A DNA stretch of 20,877 nucleotides from Bacillota bacterium. Its GTDB lineage: Bacteria; Bacillota; Clostridia; Christensenellales; CAG-138. Position numbers and translations under genes: made by a program. The notes under the pieces are model-generated. The model ran no database searches, was not told where the DNA came from, and saw only the letters and a list, made by a program, of their open reading frames with translations. Below are positions 14,568 through 20,474 of the stretch, one piece after another. Each line of letters opens with the position of its first letter. Position 1 is the first letter of the stretch. Location: contig JAEZGQ010000184.1 of assembly GCA_023416895.1 (NCBI GenBank), positions 1-20,877 of the forward strand, written 5' to 3'.

Positions 14568-14596
14568 ACCGGCACGCCGTTTGGCGCGCCGGTGTA
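14568..14596 (-). terminator. Intrinsic terminator ahead of the ABC operon (candidate attenuator)
   Basis: Read on the minus strand, ACCGGCGCGCC and GGCGTGCCGGT form an 11-bp stem (one G-T pair) around AAAC, then seven T. It lies between the small ORF and the first permease, about 30 nt before the permease start. Before it, a TCGGCCTAA/TTAGGCCGA hairpin (14612-14630) contains the stop codon of the small ORF. Confidence 0.85.
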
Positions 14597-14620
14597 ACAT
14601 GCAAAACATGTCGGCCTAAC

Positions 14621-14764
14621 TTAGGCCGAAACACCTTCGAGCAACTTGAAAACGGCATTTTTGGGCAGACTTCCCCCTTGGTATGCCAAAATGGACGAAT
14701 TGCCGCGGATGTTTTCCGCATATACTGTCATTAAGCCGTCAAACCCAACCATGCGCGAATGCAA
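14621..14764 (-). CDS. Small 47-codon ORF upstream of the ABC operon (candidate leader peptide)
   Basis: A TTG start at 14764 is placed 8 nt after a perfect AGGAGG (14773-14778 on plus), and the frame runs 47 codons to TAA at 14621-14623. The peptide begins MHSRMVGFDGLMTVYAENIR and ends FKLLEGVSA. It has no signal peptide or membrane helix and was not recognised. A strong promoter (14803-14832) lies just upstream. The stop codon sits inside a hairpin and a strong terminator follows before the permease gene. This matches the layout of leader peptides controlling drug-resistance ABC genes such as BmrB for bmrCD; alternatively it is an independent small protein. ATG 14752 is a less likely start, 20 nt from the ribosome site. 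Confidence 0.6.
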   Translation of the reverse strand: MHSRMVGFDGLMTVYAENIRGNSSILAYQGGSLPKNAVFKLLEGVSA

Positions 14765-14802
14765 GGCGCTCACCTCCTCGTGAAAGAAAATTCATCCGTT
14801 TC

Positions 14803-14832
14803 AATATACGCCTCGCACCTGTGCCCTGTCAA
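14803..14832 (-). promoter_or_regulatory. Promoter for the small ORF and ABC operon
   Basis: On the minus strand a perfect TTGACA (14827-14832), 18 bp and TATATT (14803-14808). The start is expected near 14797, about 33 nt before the TTG start of the small ORF. Confidence 0.8.
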
Positions 14833-14850
14833 GCGGCGCAGGCGAAATTT

Positions 14851-14886
14851 TTTTAAAAGCCCTCCGCCCGATTGCCGGACGGAGGG
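14851..14886 (-). terminator. Terminator after the superoxide dismutase gene
   Basis: On the minus strand CCCTCCGTCCG pairs with CGGGCGGAGGG (one T-G pair) around GCAAT, followed by CTTTTAAAA. It separates sodC from the promoter of the small ORF downstream. Confidence 0.8.
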
Positions 14887-14926
14887 AACGCCGTACTTAT
14901 TCAATTTGAAGGAAGTGCCCGCGGCA

Positions 14927-15463
14927 CTACATCGGCATTATGGTTCCGCAGGCTATGCGCTTGCCGGCGTTGCCCGCGGGCTGCGAGGTAAAGTCATCCA
15001 CGCCCGCGTGGATGATAACCGACCTGCCGATTACCTCGCTTACGGCAAAGCGGTCGGTGATAAATGTGAGAAACGCGCTGCCGTCGTTTTCAAATAGCGG
15101 CGGCATATCGCCCGCGTGGTAGGGGTGCGGGCAGCCGCGCGGGTTAAAGTGCCCGCCTGCGCCGGAGTAACGATCGTTGCGATCGCCGGTGCAACTGCCT
15201 CCCTCATGTATATGAAACGCGAAAACGCCGTTCATGCAGGGCCCACCAATGTGCGGAAGTCCGCTCACCTCGGCCGCTACCACCACATCGCCACGCGTTT
15301 GATAAAAATAAACCATGCCACGCACGGAGGAATAGGGCGCGTTCCCTCTGATGGCCGCATATGCGGTGGGGCGGTCAAGAAGCACGCGCGCAACGCGGCG
15401 CGTAATATCCTGCACCTCAAACATGGGACTCCCCCCTTTTGTTTTATCCTGTGATTCGTACAT
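14927..15463 (-). CDS. sodC: Cu/Zn superoxide dismutase family protein
   Basis: 178 residues from ATG 15463 (AGGAGG 12 nt upstream) or 165 from ATG 15424 (GGGGGGAG close upstream); the start is uncertain. Metal ligands are seen: His84 and His86 in FHIHEG, bridging His105 in GGHFNP, His113 and His116 in CPHPYHAGD, a Zn-type Asp in FENDG, and copper His152 in VIIHAGVDDF. Cys91 and Cys172 could form the conserved disulfide. The enzyme dismutates superoxide to oxygen and peroxide. No signal peptide is visible, so it looks cytoplasmic, unlike most bacterial SodC; this form is known in Clostridia. It is divergent from the dipeptidase gene. Confidence 0.88.
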   Translation of the reverse strand: MYESQDKTKGGSPMFEVQDITRRVARVLLDRPTAYAAIRGNAPYSSVRGMVYFYQTRGDVVVAAEVSGLPHIGGPCMNGVFAFHIHEGGSCTGDRNDRYSGAGGHFNPRGCPHPYHAGDMPPLFENDGSAFLTFITDRFAVSEVIGRSVIIHAGVDDFTSQPAGNAGKRIACGTIMPM

Positions 15464-15523
15464 AAAACGTAGAAACCTCCTTTGTCTATCATATGCAAAA
15501 ACGAGACCAAACGCGCGCGGGGG

Positions 15524-15552
15524 TTTCCGGCAGGGGGTATTTGGTGTATCAT
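15524..15552 (+). promoter_or_regulatory. Possible promoter of the dipeptidase gene
   Basis: TTTCCG (15524-15529), 17 bp and TATCAT (15547-15552). The -10 match is fair and the -35 match weak. TATCATAT occurs twice in the divergent gap (15487-15494 and 15547-15554), 60 bp apart; on the minus strand the first copy gives a TATGAT (15488-15493) that could serve sodC. Confidence 0.4.
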
Positions 15553-15588
15553 ATACGGAGTAAGCAAACTGTGAAAGGCCACAAACAT

Positions 15589-16557
15589 ATGCATTATAAA
15601 ATTGCCGACATGCACTGCGATACCGTGGTGTGCTGTGTAGCGCGCACCAAGGGAGAAATTTCCCTGCGTAAAAACAACGTGCAGCTTGATTTGGAGCGTT
15701 TGAAGGAAGCTGGCTCGCTCGTGCAGTGCTTTGCGCTTTATATTCCGAGCGGCGAAGGCGGCTTGGAGCGCCGCGAGGGGCTTTCCCCTTACGATTATTT
15801 TCAGGTGGCCTATGGCTACTATGAGCGCGAAATAGAGAAAAACGCCGACCTTGTGCGCCGTGCGCGAAGCTATGCGGAGGTTCTCGAAAACGAGCGGCAA
15901 AATAGAGTTTCTTCCTTACTCACCATTGAGGACGCAATGTTGCTTGACGGAAAGCTTGAGCGTGTTGACGAAGTGTTTGAAAAGGGCGTACGGCTTATGT
16001 CGCTTACCTGGAACACGGAAAATACGCTCGGCTACCCCAATTATCAAAACGGGCCGGACACGGAGCATGGATTGAAGGAGTTCGGCTTTGCCGCAATGGA
16101 GCGCATGAACCAACTCGGTATCATTGTAGACGTTTCGCATCTTTCGGACGCGGGCTTTTACGACGTGGCGAGGCACTGCAAAAGGCCGTTTGTCGCCTCG
16201 CATTCCAACGCCAGAGCGGTTTACGGCGCGCACAGAAACCTTACCGACGATATGCTTCGCATGCTTGCCGATAAGGGCGGCATGACCGGGCTTAACTTTG
16301 CTTCGTATTTTTTAAGCGACGCCAAGGAAACAACCGCCGAGGCTTTGCTTTTGCACGCCAAGCACATTGTAAACGTTGCGGGTGAAGACGCCATCGGCTT
16401 CGGTTCCGATTTCGACGGCATTGACTGCACGCTCGAATTTGGTGGCTGCGAAGGCTATGATGCCATTTTGAGCCTGTTTGAAAAGCACTTTTCTGCGCGC
16501 CAAATGGAAAAGCTCACGTGCGGCAATTTCCTGCGCGTCTTGAAAGAATGCTGCTGA
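15589..16557 (+). CDS. Membrane dipeptidase family (M19) metallopeptidase
   Basis: 322 residues from ATG 15589; GTG 15571 would add six residues and cannot be excluded. Zinc ligands of the renal-dipeptidase fold are all visible: His9 and Asp11 in ADMHCDT, Glu114 in TIEDAML, His184 in VDVSHLSD, His205 in ASHSNARAVYG, and Asp274 in GFGSDFDG. M19 enzymes hydrolyse dipeptides, including those with a D-residue at the C-terminal side. No signal peptide is seen, so it is probably cytoplasmic as in other Firmicutes. The gene stands alone, convergent with the rplJL operon, and has its own terminator. Confidence 0.9.
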   Translation: MHYKIADMHCDTVVCCVARTKGEISLRKNNVQLDLERLKEAGSLVQCFALYIPSGEGGLERREGLSPYDYFQVAYGYYEREIEKNADLVRRARSYAEVLENERQNRVSSLLTIEDAMLLDGKLERVDEVFEKGVRLMSLTWNTENTLGYPNYQNGPDTEHGLKEFGFAAMERMNQLGIIVDVSHLSDAGFYDVARHCKRPFVASHSNARAVYGAHRNLTDDMLRMLADKGGMTGLNFASYFLSDAKETTAEALLLHAKHIVNVAGEDAIGFGSDFDGIDCTLEFGGCEGYDAILSLFEKHFSARQMEKLTCGNFLRVLKECC

Positions 16558-16589
16558 GCGCAAGAATTTAAAACCACATAAAACAGTTT

Positions 16590-16620
16590 GCCCCTCCGCA
16601 ACGCTGGAGGGGCTTTTTTT
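16590..16620 (+). terminator. Terminator after the dipeptidase gene
   Basis: GCCCCTCC (16590-16597) pairs with GGAGGGGC (16606-16613), 8-nt loop, followed by seven T. Confidence 0.9.
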
Positions 16621-16672
16621 AAGCACAAAAAGCGTACATGGCGGAAAATCCACTATGCGCTTTAAAAGCAGC

Positions 16673-16699
16673 AAAAAAGGACACGGCAGAGCCGTGTCC
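16673..16699 (-). terminator. Terminator after rplL
   Basis: On the minus strand GGACACGGC and GCCGTGTCC form a perfect 9-bp stem with loop TCT, followed by six T. It lies 19 nt past the rplL stop, so the operon ends here without reaching rpoB. Confidence 0.92.
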
Positions 16700-16717
16700 T
16701 GAAAAGGCAAACGCTTT

Positions 16718-17086
16718 TTATTTGATTTCGACGGTCGCGCCGGCTTCTTTGAGGGCGGCGGCGATCTTTTCGCAATCTTCCTTGGAAGCGGCTTCCTTGA
16801 TGGGCTTGGGAGCGTTGTCAACGAGGTCTTTGGCTTCCTTAAGGCCCAGGCCAGTCAGCTCGCGCACGACCTTGATAACCTGCAGCTTGTTGGCGCCGAT
16901 TTCCTTGAGGATCGCGTCAAACTCGGTCTTTTCTTCCGCAACTTCAGCAACGGCAGCGGGACCGGCGGCGGGAGCGGCAGCGGCGGCGGCGGATACGCCA
17001 AATTCCTCTTCGAGGGCTTTCACGAGCTCGGCGAGCTCGAGAACGGTCATGGCCTTAATATCGGCAATGAGTTGCTCTTTGTTCAT
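16718..17086 (-). CDS. rplL: 50S ribosomal protein bL12 (L7/L12)
   Basis: 122 residues. The N-terminal dimerisation domain (MNKEQLIADIKAMTVLELAE) is followed by an Ala/Pro-rich hinge (about 33-50) and the C-terminal factor-binding domain with KLQVIKVVRELTGLGLKEAKD and the final GATVEIK. Dimers on L10 form the stalk that recruits GTPase factors. The gene lies 42 nt after rplJ with a good ribosome site (GGAGGAAATC), is the last of the operon, and is followed by a terminator. Confidence 0.97.
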   Translation of the reverse strand: MNKEQLIADIKAMTVLELAELVKALEEEFGVSAAAAAAPAAGPAAVAEVAEEKTEFDAILKEIGANKLQVIKVVRELTGLGLKEAKDLVDNAPKPIKEAASKEDCEKIAAALKEAGATVEIK

Positions 17087-17128
17087 GATTGATTTCCTCC
17101 TGTAAAAATATTGGTAATTCGTTGCCGG

Positions 17129-17641
17129 TTATTCGGCTGCTCCCTCGGAGCGTTTCTTGGCGATCTGGTCGAGCGCGACTGCAAGACCGGAGATGGGGGA
17201 CATCATGCTGCCAAGCAGGCGGGCGATAAGCTGCTCGCGGGAGGGCAGGTCGGCCAGCGTATTGACTTCCGCTGCGTTGAAGACCTTACCGTTCACGATG
17301 CCGCCTTTGAGTTCGCACTTCTTGTACTTCTTGACTGCGTCCTTGAGGATTTTGGCGGGCGCTACCGCGTCGTTGTAACCGAACGCGTAAGCGGTGGGCC
17401 CTTTGAGATAGTCGTGTACACGCTCGTCGATGCTGTCTTTTTTGGCGGCACGTTCTACGAGAGAGTTCTTGAGTACGACGTACTCGATGCCGTTTTTGCG
17501 CATTTCGTTGCGCAGCTCGGTCACCTGCTCCACCGTAAGACCGCGGTAATCAAAAAGGATAACGGACTGTGCGCGCGCGATTTTTTCGCTGATCTCAGAG
17601 ACCTGTTGCGCCTTGACTTCGATGATCTTTGCGTTTGCCAT
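17129..17641 (-). CDS. rplJ: 50S ribosomal protein uL10
   Basis: 170 residues from ATG 17641 (MANAKIIEVKAQQVSEISEK), preceded by AAGGAGGTGAACCC; the frame's upstream extension overlaps this site. Family features are VILFDYRGLTVEQVTELRNEMR, then YVVLKNSLVERAA and GPTAYAFGYNDAVAPAKIL. uL10 anchors bL12 dimers to the 23S rRNA stalk base. The L10-L12 complex is known to repress its own mRNA, and the 236-nt leader upstream carries the matching structure with a terminator. Confidence 0.97.
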   Translation of the reverse strand: MANAKIIEVKAQQVSEISEKIARAQSVILFDYRGLTVEQVTELRNEMRKNGIEYVVLKNSLVERAAKKDSIDERVHDYLKGPTAYAFGYNDAVAPAKILKDAVKKYKKCELKGGIVNGKVFNAAEVNTLADLPSREQLIARLLGSMMSPISGLAVALDQIAKKRSEGAAE

Positions 17642-17877
17642 GGGTTCACCTCCTTCGTTTTTGCAAGCGCTCAAGCGGCGCCTGCGCGCCTTTGCCGCAA
17701 CAACGGCAAAAGGCTTTTTCCCCGAAAAGGGGAGGTTTTACGTAAAAACAAATCCCCTGTCCAAAGACAGGGGACAAAGCGACACAGAATAAGCTTTAAA
17801 GCTGTATCGGTTTTGCCTCGGCTGGCCTTACGCTCCAAAAAGGAGCCGCCTGCTGTCTTTGGCCATATTCATTTCCA
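17642..17877 (-). promoter_or_regulatory. L10 leader with intrinsic terminator (autoregulation of rplJ-rplL)
   Basis: The minus-strand leader starts with GGCCAAAGACAGCAGG, then a CGGCTCC/GGAGCG arm and GGCCAGCCGAGGC, recalling the L10_leader family of Firmicutes. Downstream a perfect 9-bp hairpin, TCCCCTGTC/GACAGGGGA (17753-17774), is followed by TTTGTTTTT. The 5' segment CCAAAGACAG (17853-17862) is exactly complementary to CTGTCTTTGG inside the terminator (17761-17770). Pairing of these segments and the terminator hairpin are therefore mutually exclusive, which suggests attenuation controlled by the L10-L12 complex. Confidence 0.8.
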
Positions 17878-17883
17878 CGCGAA

Positions 17884-17913
17884 AGCATACCACAAGGGCG
17901 GTATGCTTGTCAA
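17884..17913 (-). promoter_or_regulatory. Promoter of rplJ-rplL with internal inverted repeat
   Basis: On the minus strand TTGACA (17908-17913), 18 bp and TATGCT (17884-17889), directly after the rplA stop. AGCATACC and GGTATGCT (17884-17891, 17900-17907) form a perfect 8-bp inverted repeat covering the -10 box and the spacer up to the edge of the -35 box. Confidence 0.8.
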
Positions 17914-17918
17914 CAATT

Positions 17919-18608
17919 TTAGAACTTGGTGCCGTTGAACTTGATACCAGGGCCCATGGTGCTCGAAAGCACGACGCTCTTGAGGTAAACGCCCTTGGAG
18001 GAAGCGGGCTTCGCTTTCACGATGGCGTCCATGAGGGTGGTCAGGTTCTCCTGCAGCTTTTCCACACCAAAGGAAACCTTGCCGACGGGAACGTGCACGA
18101 TGCTGGTCTTATCCACGCGGTATTCCACTTTACCGGCCTTGATGTCGGAAATCGCCTTGGCGACGTCCATGGTAACCGTGCCGCTCTTGGGGTTGGGCAT
18201 GAGGCCTTTGGGACCAAGTACGCGGGCGATTTTACCCACGACGCCCATCATGTCGGGCGTAGCGACGCAAACGTCAAAACCAAACCAGTTCTCGGTCTGG
18301 ATTTTTTTGATAAGGTCATCATCGCCGACGAAATCGGCACCGGCCTGTTCGGCTTCTTTGGCCTTGTCGCCCTTGGCGAACACGAGAACGCGAACCTTTT
18401 TGCCCGTGCCGTGCGGCAGAACCACCGCACCGCGCACCTGCTGGTCGGCATGGCGCGGGTCAACGCCCAAACGGATGGACGCCTCCACGGTTTCATCAAA
18501 CTTAGCCTTGCCGGTGGCAACCACCATTTCGAGGCCCTCACGCACGTCGTAGAGCTTGGAACGGTCGATCAGCTTTACGCTGTCCTGATATTTCTTTCCG
18601 TGCTTCAT
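17919..18608 (-). CDS. rplA: 50S ribosomal protein uL1
   Basis: 229 residues, full length, with ETVEASIRLGVDPRHADQQV, the domain II motif GKIARVLGPKGLMPNPKSGT and the C-terminal VYLKSVVLSSTMGPGI. uL1 binds the mobile L1 stalk of 23S rRNA and acts as a repressor of the rplK-rplA mRNA in several bacteria. It follows rplK by 68 nt; that gap contains an L1-binding-site mimic. The rplJ promoter begins immediately past its stop codon. Confidence 0.97.
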   Translation of the reverse strand: MKHGKKYQDSVKLIDRSKLYDVREGLEMVVATGKAKFDETVEASIRLGVDPRHADQQVRGAVVLPHGTGKKVRVLVFAKGDKAKEAEQAGADFVGDDDLIKKIQTENWFGFDVCVATPDMMGVVGKIARVLGPKGLMPNPKSGTVTMDVAKAISDIKAGKVEYRVDKTSIVHVPVGKVSFGVEKLQENLTTLMDAIVKAKPASSKGVYLKSVVLSSTMGPGIKFNGTKF

Positions 18609-18628
18609 ATGCTATAAAAATCCTTCCT

Positions 18629-18655
18629 GTGGTATTAGCGGCTATTGCCTCCCAC
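18629..18655 (-). promoter_or_regulatory. L1-binding-site mimic before rplA
   Basis: The 27-nt minus-strand segment opens with GTGGGAGGCAATAGCCGCT and closes with AATACCAC, so GTGG pairs with CCAC. GTGGGAGGC, AGCCG and ATACCAC, in that order, reproduce the L1-binding arm of 23S rRNA (helices 76-78). It lies 20 nt before the rplA start, suggesting translational autoregulation by L1. Confidence 0.75.
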
Positions 18656-18676
18656 AAAGTCAAAGGCTCAATCGCC

Positions 18677-19102
18677 TTAGTCCGAAACCGTCACGCCCAT
18701 GCTGCGGGCGGTGCCGGCGATCATGCTCATGGCCGCCTCAAGGCTTGCCGCGTTGAGATCGGGCATTTTGAGCTCGGCGATTTCCTTGATCTGCGCCTTG
18801 GTGATGTTGGCGACCTTCTGGGTGTTGGGCTTGCCGGAAGCATGCTCAAGACCGCAGGCCTTCTTAATCAGAACCGGCGCGGGAGGGGTCTTGGTGATGA
18901 AGGTAAAGGAACGATCCTGATAAACCGTGATAACCACGGGGATGATCAGGCCCATTTGCTTGCTGGTCTTTTCGTTGAACTCCTTACAGAAGCCCATGAT
19001 GTTGACGCCGTGCTGACCGAGCGCCGGACCTACCGGGGGCGCGGGCGTCGCTTTACCGGCCGGGATCTGCAGCTTTACTAAGCCGGTGATCTTCTTTGCC
19101 AT
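18677..19102 (-). CDS. rplK: 50S ribosomal protein uL11
   Basis: 141 residues. MAKKITGLVKLQIPAGKATP and PPVGPALGQHGVNIMGFCKEFN are the standard uL11 N-terminal signature; the C-terminal rRNA-binding domain has SGKPNTQKVANITKAQIKEIAE. uL11 binds the GTPase-associated region of 23S rRNA. The ATG follows TAGGAGGAAACTTATC. It is preceded by an L1-like RNA site and co-directional with nusG, and lies 68 nt before rplA. Confidence 0.97.
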   Translation of the reverse strand: MAKKITGLVKLQIPAGKATPAPPVGPALGQHGVNIMGFCKEFNEKTSKQMGLIIPVVITVYQDRSFTFITKTPPAPVLIKKACGLEHASGKPNTQKVANITKAQIKEIAELKMPDLNAASLEAAMSMIAGTARSMGVTVSD

Positions 19103-19126
19103 GATAAGTTTCCTCCTAAAAATGAT

Positions 19127-19175
19127 GTGGTGCGAGCGGCTTATTTAGGACGCGTGCGCCCTTCCTGCCTCCCAC
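19127..19175 (-). promoter_or_regulatory. L1-binding-site mimic before rplK
   Basis: On the minus strand, GTGGGAGGCA opens and AGCCGCTCGCACCAC closes a 49-nt segment, ending about 24 nt before the rplK start. GTGG/CCAC pair, and GTGGGAGGC and AGCCG are shared with the site before rplA and with the 23S rRNA L1 region. The insert between them is 24 nt longer in total than in the rplA site. The rest of the gap to nusG (19176-19297) has short hairpins: GCCTTTT/AAAAGGC at 19206-19220 and TGCCG/CGGCA at 19226-19239. Confidence 0.75.
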
Positions 19176-19297
19176 TATGCAAACCCGAACAGGGCTACAT
19201 ACGATGCCTTTTCAAAAGGCTGTTATGCCGTTTTCGGCAAAGTTGCTATGAGCTCACGCAAAGCGTCCGCTCAAAGCGAGGACGGCCGGATTCCGGC

Positions 19298-19816
19298 TCA
19301 GAGCTTTTGTACCTCAATGTAGTCAAGCTCCACGGGCGTGTTCCTGCCGAACATGGAAACCATGAGCTTTACCTTTTGGCGCTCGGGGTCGAGCGCTTCT
19401 ACGGTGCCGATGAAGTTTTCCAAGGGGCCGGCCACAACACGTACGCTTTCGCCCACTTCGATGTCGAGCTTAATTGCCATGTGCTCGACGCCCATCGCGG
19501 TCACTTCCTCATCGGTCAGGGGAATGGGTTTGGATCCTGGGCCTACAAAGCCCGTAACGCCACGCGTGTTGCGCACAACATACCAGGTTTTGTCGTTCAT
19601 CATCATTTTGATCATGACATAACCCGGATACACCTTGCGCTGCACGGTTTTGCGCTTGGAATCCTTTACCTCAACCACTTCCTCGGTGGGGTATTTCACC
19701 TCGAGGATCTGATCGCGAAGGTTCAGCGTGTCGACCGTTTTTTCAAGGTCTTCCTTTACCTTGTTTTCGTAACCGGAATAGGTATGTACCACATACCACT
19801 TGGCTTCCTCCGACAT
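19298..19816 (-). CDS. nusG: Transcription termination/antitermination factor NusG
   Basis: 172 residues. The NGN domain (about 5-110) starts WYVVHTYSGYENKVKEDLE and contains KVYPGYVMIKM and WYVVRNTRGVTGFVG; the C-terminal KOW domain (about 120-172) has VRVVAGPLENFIGTVE and FGRNTPVELDYIEV. NusG binds RNA polymerase and affects pausing, termination and coupling to the ribosome. It lies 10 nt after secE, with AAAGGAG before the ATG. A small GCCGG/CCGGC hairpin (19285-19297) directly follows the stop but lacks a T-run. Confidence 0.97.
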   Translation of the reverse strand: MSEEAKWYVVHTYSGYENKVKEDLEKTVDTLNLRDQILEVKYPTEEVVEVKDSKRKTVQRKVYPGYVMIKMMMNDKTWYVVRNTRGVTGFVGPGSKPIPLTDEEVTAMGVEHMAIKLDIEVGESVRVVAGPLENFIGTVEALDPERQKVKLMVSMFGRNTPVELDYIEVQKL

Positions 19817-19826
19817 AATCGCTCCT

Positions 19827-20174
19827 TTACGCGGGAAGGGTGGGGGTCGGCGTCAAAAGCGCGGTCGCTGTGGGGCTTACGGCGGCGCTCGCAGTGGGCG
19901 TAGCCGCAGCGTTGCTGCCGATGGAGGCAACCAAGCCAAGGCCGCTGCCAAACAGCAGATCAAGCACATAAATGATGGCCGCAAGCAGAAGGATGAAACC
20001 CATTACCGTAAGGGTATAGGAAACAAGCTCCTTCTTAGTGGGCCACGTCAGCTTTTTGAGCTCGCCGAGAACTTCCTTCAAAAACTTGCCGATGCGAGAA
20101 AAGAGCGGCTCTTTCTTGGAGCCGTGATCCTTTTTCTTTTCGGTCTTGGCGTTATCGGTCGTATTCTTTGCCAT
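19827..20174 (-). CDS. secE: Preprotein translocase subunit SecE, with extra C-terminal tail
   Basis: 115 residues, longer than the roughly 60-75 usual for Firmicutes SecE. A charged N-terminus (1-30) precedes the conserved amphipathic helix ELKKLTWPTKKEL (38-50) and one membrane helix (about 51-75), as in the SecYEG clamp subunit. After the membrane helix a tail of about 33 residues rich in Ala, Thr and Pro (TPTASAAVSPTATALLTPTP) follows; by the known topology it lies outside the membrane. The position between rpmG and nusG is standard. The start is supported by a GGCGGAGG-containing site upstream. Confidence 0.93.
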   Translation of the reverse strand: MAKNTTDNAKTEKKKDHGSKKEPLFSRIGKFLKEVLGELKKLTWPTKKELVSYTLTVMGFILLLAAIIYVLDLLFGSGLGLVASIGSNAAATPTASAAVSPTATALLTPTPTLPA

Positions 20175-20189
20175 TCCCTTGCCTCCGCC

Positions 20190-20339
20190 TTACTTCGCTT
20201 CTTTGTGCATTGTCTGTTTGCGGCAGAAACGGCAATACTTGTTGAACTCAAGACGATCGGGATCGTTCTTTTTGTTCTTGAAGGTATTGTAGTTCCTTTG
20301 CTTGCACTCCGAGCATGCAAGTGTGATCTTGACGCGCAT
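20190..20339 (-). CDS. rpmG: 50S ribosomal protein bL33
   Basis: 49 residues, the usual bL33 size. Starts MRVKITLACSECKQRNY and ends RFCRKQTMHKEAK. Cys9-Cys12 and Cys36-Cys39 form the zinc-ribbon pair of the metal-binding type. The ribosome site AGGAGGG lies 8 nt before the ATG. It is the first gene of rpmG-secE-nusG-rplK-rplA and lies 15 nt before secE. Confidence 0.95.
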   Translation of the reverse strand: MRVKITLACSECKQRNYNTFKNKKNDPDRLEFNKYCRFCRKQTMHKEAK

Positions 20340-20418
20340 TTTGCTTCCCTCCTGCAATGTAAACGGCCGGCATTTCGGCCAGCCGCCGACAAATATTCGT
20401 TGAACGTACCTAAAGAAA

Positions 20419-20433
20419 CCCCCCTTTTGGGGG
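20419..20433 (-). promoter_or_regulatory. Leader hairpin before rpmG (weak attenuator candidate)
   Basis: CCCCC and GGGGG (20420-20433, loop of four) are followed on the minus strand by GTTTCTTT. The hairpin sits about 10 nt downstream of the rpmG promoter. A second small hairpin GGCCG/CGGCC lies closer to the gene. Termination is possible but the U-run is broken. Confidence 0.4.
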
Positions 20434-20444
20434 ATTACTGTAAC

Positions 20445-20474
20445 AATCTATCACAACAGCAAGCCGCATGTCAA
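20445..20474 (-). promoter_or_regulatory. Promoter of rpmG-secE-nusG-rplK-rplA
   Basis: On the minus strand a perfect TTGACA (20469-20474), 18 bp and TAGATT (20445-20450); the start is expected near 20438, giving a leader of about 100 nt. Confidence 0.75.
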
